From NCBI GenBank assembly GCA_033060915.1, contig CM065382.1:1374501-1438500 (forward strand): DNA of 64,000 nucleotides, read 5' to 3'. Of this stretch, positions 61,396-64,000 are shown piece by piece. The notes under the pieces were generated by a model. It worked only from the letters and a program-made list of their open reading frames with translations. It had not been told where the DNA came from and made no database searches. The stretch is from Euryodendron excelsum (taxonomy: Eukaryota > Streptophyta > Magnoliopsida > Ericales > Pentaphylacaceae). The translations under genes were made by a program, and so were the position numbers. Each line of letters starts with the position of its first letter. The first letter of the stretch is position 1.

Positions 61396-62009
61396 TCAGT
61401 TTCGTCTGATGTTGTTCTTCAAGAGCATCTCACGCAACTCAGCCGCATCGATTTCGTTTGCATGGTTCTCTGGCCTGTAGTACCCGGTAACCGGATCTGG
61501 GACCCACGATGTAGTCTTTGTTGACTCTTCCCCTGCTTTCTTCCCCATCACGCCGCCTCTTGCGGCGGTTCCTCCTCTTACAGAACCCGACACGACTGCT
61601 TGTGATGCCGCCGCATATCCGCGCCTACACATACATACACAAAAATCAAAATTTCAGATATGTTCAATTATTTTGCCAAAATGGAAATCAACAGCGAGAG
61701 ATTGGACTCTTAGACGAATTGAAAATATTTGGAGGCTTTGGAAGATAAAGAAAAGAAAATAGACACCACTTTTTGAATCGAACAACTATTTGCTGAGTTT
61801 CAGCATAGTTTGTTGCAAGATTCAAATTTCCTCTGTTTTTCTTTTGCCTCTCCACCATGTCCTTAAAAGAGAGCATGAAGTTCAAACAACACAAAGACTG
61901 AAATCTACAATGAATGATTGACTGTTATGCACTACCTGCTAACAGCAACGGAGATTCTATCGACGACGAAAGCAGAAAGAAGCTTAGCGTTCGAGAAAGA
62001 GCGAGCCAT
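61396..62009 (-). CDS. LEA5/SAG21-type late embryogenesis abundant protein (LEA_3), 100 aa, 2 exons
   Basis: Small stress-related protein; Arabidopsis SAG21/LEA5 is mitochondrial and affects oxidative-stress tolerance and senescence. Exons are 62009-61936 and 61624-61396 with a 311-bp GT-AG intron splitting an Arg codon. The N-terminus (MARSFSNAKLLSAFVVDRIS) is Arg/Ser-rich and amphipathic, a likely mitochondrial presequence, followed by RRGYAAASQ. The conserved C-terminal half is SWVPDPVTGYYRPENHANEI then DAAELREMLL, the hallmark of this family. Family length is about 95-105 aa. A TATA box lies at 62183-62190. Confidence 0.94.
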
Positions 62010-62182
62010 TTTATGATCTACTGAAAGAGGAATCGAATTGGACGCTACTGCGAAGAGTTCTTCGTCTTCCGGATACTTCTCTGGGAAGACCTTTCACAGC
62101 AGCGAACGAAATCCTCTTCGTAGCTAGCTCTCTCTCTCTAGGGTTGTGAAGAAAGTTATGAGGGAGACGCGATATAGAGGAG

Positions 62183-62190
62183 TTTATATA
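62183..62190 (-). promoter_or_regulatory. TATA box of LEA5
   Basis: The minus strand reads ctatataaactcc about 175 bp before the ATG; the following leader contains a CT/GA stretch and ccctaga. A further aaaccctagg (telo-box-like) lies near 62251-62262. Confidence 0.55.
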
Positions 62191-62199
62191 GAAGAGGAA

Positions 62200-63540
62200 G
62201 AGAGGTTTGGAACGCTTGGGAGGTTAGAGAGAGAAAGAGAGACCTTTGCCCCTAGGGTTTAATGGGGGCCGCGTCAAAGTAGGCATCTTCTCACTATTTT
62301 GACAACTGGTCGTCGAGGCTTGAAGCCGCTCTCCTGTTGTGTTTAAAACTGAGACTGAAATGTCCTAAATACCCCGGATTACCCCCGTGAATTACTCGGC
62401 CAACGGTTTCATTATGATCGATTTGCAACTTTGATCCGACGGATCACATGGCATTCAAACTGAATCGACGGTTCCGTTTGATTGATTATACTTTTCCTCA
62501 ACTAAGCAACATAGCGTGTGAACATTGCGGAGAAGTTTCGGCGAGGGGAAGGACGGCGTGCTGGGCTGAATCTTTCAAAATGTGTAAACGAATTCTCGGT
62601 CATTGGAATGTGCCAGGCGATATCACATCATCAGCGTCCACGTGTTGGGAAGCAATTGAAGGATCGGGGCGGCGGGGTGTCTTTCTAGATTCCCGAATTT
62701 CGACTTAGTCCGGAGGGGTAGGAGAAAAGAAGGGTCCTGGTAAGGTCCAGCTCAGTCAGCGGTCAATTAAGCTCGTTGCCTTCATGCCTGCCTATCGTCT
62801 TCTTCCTTTTTCTAGACTTTTATTTAAGATTAGAGCGATGTTACGACAGCCGTCCGTCACATCAGTTAAATCTCAGTGGACCGACGGGCGCTGGGCTGTG
62901 TTGGACAGCCGCAATTGCCATTAACAAAATTCTTTCAGATAGTGCTAAATTACTAACCTAATAAGCGGCACCGCCTTTGCTAACGTGCACAGGCTGTCGT
63001 GTTTCGTTTTCACCAAACGGGTGCGACAGCCTGTGAGGTCCACTTTCGAAGAAATCTCGGCCCCACGTTTCTTCTTTGCATCACAGGCCACACGAGTAAG
63101 GAGTTCCTCCACACGGGATTAGGATCATTGCACGTGGCTTTCTCGCACCTAAACAAAGATAAACTTTAAACACATTTTAAAATTTTGTTTTTTACAACGA
63201 AAATAGGGTTTTACTATCAATAAATTAACAACACAAGTCTGCTTCAAAATATTTTATCAACTAAGTAGAAAAAAATTTACTTCACGAAATTTCAAAACTG
63301 GTATTAGTGATTTTTATGACTATTACATGAGCCACCCGATTATCAATTTTATGTACAAAGTTAATATTTCATATCATGAAAAATTTAAGTAACTTCCTAA
63401 TGTCTTCAACAATCACAGCAATAGTCGTGGAAGGATGAGATAATTTCTTCAATCACCCCCAAAGCATCCCTTCAATATAAATCTTTTTAAGTTTTCTCCT
63501 CTTCAGTATTCACACACATTCTCTAAAATCTTCAGCCATT
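62200..63540. other. Upstream region of LEA5
   Basis: GC-moderate to about 63060, then AT-rich. It contains a perfect 12-bp inverted repeat at 62988-63035 and several gacagcc words near 62840-62910. No gene recognised; plus-strand open frames at 62448 and 62776 have no family resemblance. Confidence 0.5.
62988..63035. repeat. Perfect 12-bp inverted repeat, 24-nt spacer
   Basis: CACAGGCTGTCG at 62988-62999 is mirrored by CGACAGCCTGTG at 63024-63035. The inner gttt/aaac bases may extend the stem with bulges. Confidence 0.85.
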
Positions 63541-63830
63541 ATTATTTTGAAACTTATTTTTTCTATCAATTTCTTAGAAGTTGCCTAGATAAATTTATCA
63601 TTACAGTCCTTAGCCACCGTACCAATTCCTCCCAAATTTCCTGTACTATCAAAAGCACCATCCACTCTATTATTTTGGGACTTATTTTTTTTATCAATTT
63701 CTTAGAAGTTGCCCAAATAAATTTACTGTTACAGTCTCTAGCCACCCCTCCCAAATTTCCTGTACTATCAAAAAAACCATCCACATTAACACATTTTAAA
63801 GCTTGGCCAACTCTCTTGAGGTCTGGTCAT
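63541..63830 (-). pseudogene. RNase H-like (RVT_3) relic with partial tandem duplication
   Basis: The minus strand reads CVNVDGFFDSTGNLGG, VARDCNSKFIWATSKKLIKK and then a second copy, VDGAFDSTGNLGGIGTV, AKDCNDKFI-stop-ATSKKLIEK. This resembles the RNase H domain (VDGAFD...GGIGTVARD) of plant LINE-derived genes. The duplicated unit is about 122-128 bp. A stop and loss of frame show it is dead. It may continue beyond 63830. Confidence 0.65.
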
Positions 63831-64000
63831 AAAAAAATTTTCTCTCATAAATTTTTTAAACTTAACACTAATAGCATGTCTTTAACTAAATCAAGAAATA
63901 AATTAGTAAAGATAACCGTAAATTTATTTGGATCCACCTTAATACCCATTAATTATATGTGGCTCGTGGCCTCCAACTGTCGTCTTTGTTGCAGTGGTTC
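63831..64000. other. Right edge of window
   Basis: AT-rich, then ending in atgtggctcgtggcctcc. On the minus strand this may be the upstream part of the same LINE relic (RT end), but I cannot show it. Confidence 0.3.

Overview
This window looks like nuclear DNA from a eudicot plant, probably a woody one. The genes have many GT-AG introns, the spacers are AT-rich, and there are TATA boxes, (GA)n/(TA)n microsatellites, MITE-like inverted-repeat elements, SINE-like elements and LINE RNase H relics. The protein set is plant-only: sucrose synthase, GH9 endoglucanase, pectin methylesterase (PME), a PMEI-domain inhibitor, SEC15B, DUF538 and LEA5. The species cannot be named from the sequence alone. 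Splice sites were placed by eye from reading frame, GT/AG signals and family conservation.

Layout. 1.4-3.2 kb (-): a broken exopolygalacturonase. 3.2-11.7 kb: repeat-rich spacer. 11.9-20.2 kb (+): a 15-exon sucrose synthase encoding 811 aa. 21.6-23.9 kb (-): an 8-exon GH9 endoglucanase encoding 513 aa, tail-to-tail with it. 24-30.7 kb: spacer with a 186-bp tandem duplication. 30.8-32.6 kb (+): a two-exon PME with a PMEI pro-region, 563 aa. 32.7-33.85 kb (-): a LINE 3' end interrupted by a MITE. 34.5-35.1 kb (-): a single-exon PMEI-domain protein. 36.5-39.2 kb (-): a 3-exon soluble epoxide hydrolase, 317 aa. 40.2-42.8 kb (-): ribosomal protein eL18 in 5 exons, the first coding only the initiator Met, with a GC-AG second intron. 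44.9-46.0 kb: a GC-richer repeat. 46.4-48.8 kb (+): an intronless SEC15B exocyst subunit, 805 aa. 52.4 and 55.1 kb (+): two DUF538 paralogues. 56.9-60.4 kb: scrambled direct repeats and a SINE. 61.4-62.0 kb (-): a two-exon LEA5/SAG21-type protein. 63.5-63.8 kb (-): an RNase H relic.

Five of the first six genes act on the cell wall or supply its precursors: polygalacturonase (dead), sucrose synthase (UDP-glucose), GH9 glucanase, PME and a PMEI-type protein. This may be chance, but the convergent PME/PMEI pair is notable. I found no clearly new biological system. The best leads are the GC-AG intron in eL18, the 186-bp in-frame tandem duplication, the SINE pair, the recurrent MITE family, the element bounded by AGTGTCACGGG, and an unrecognised exon-like segment at 57.7 kb.
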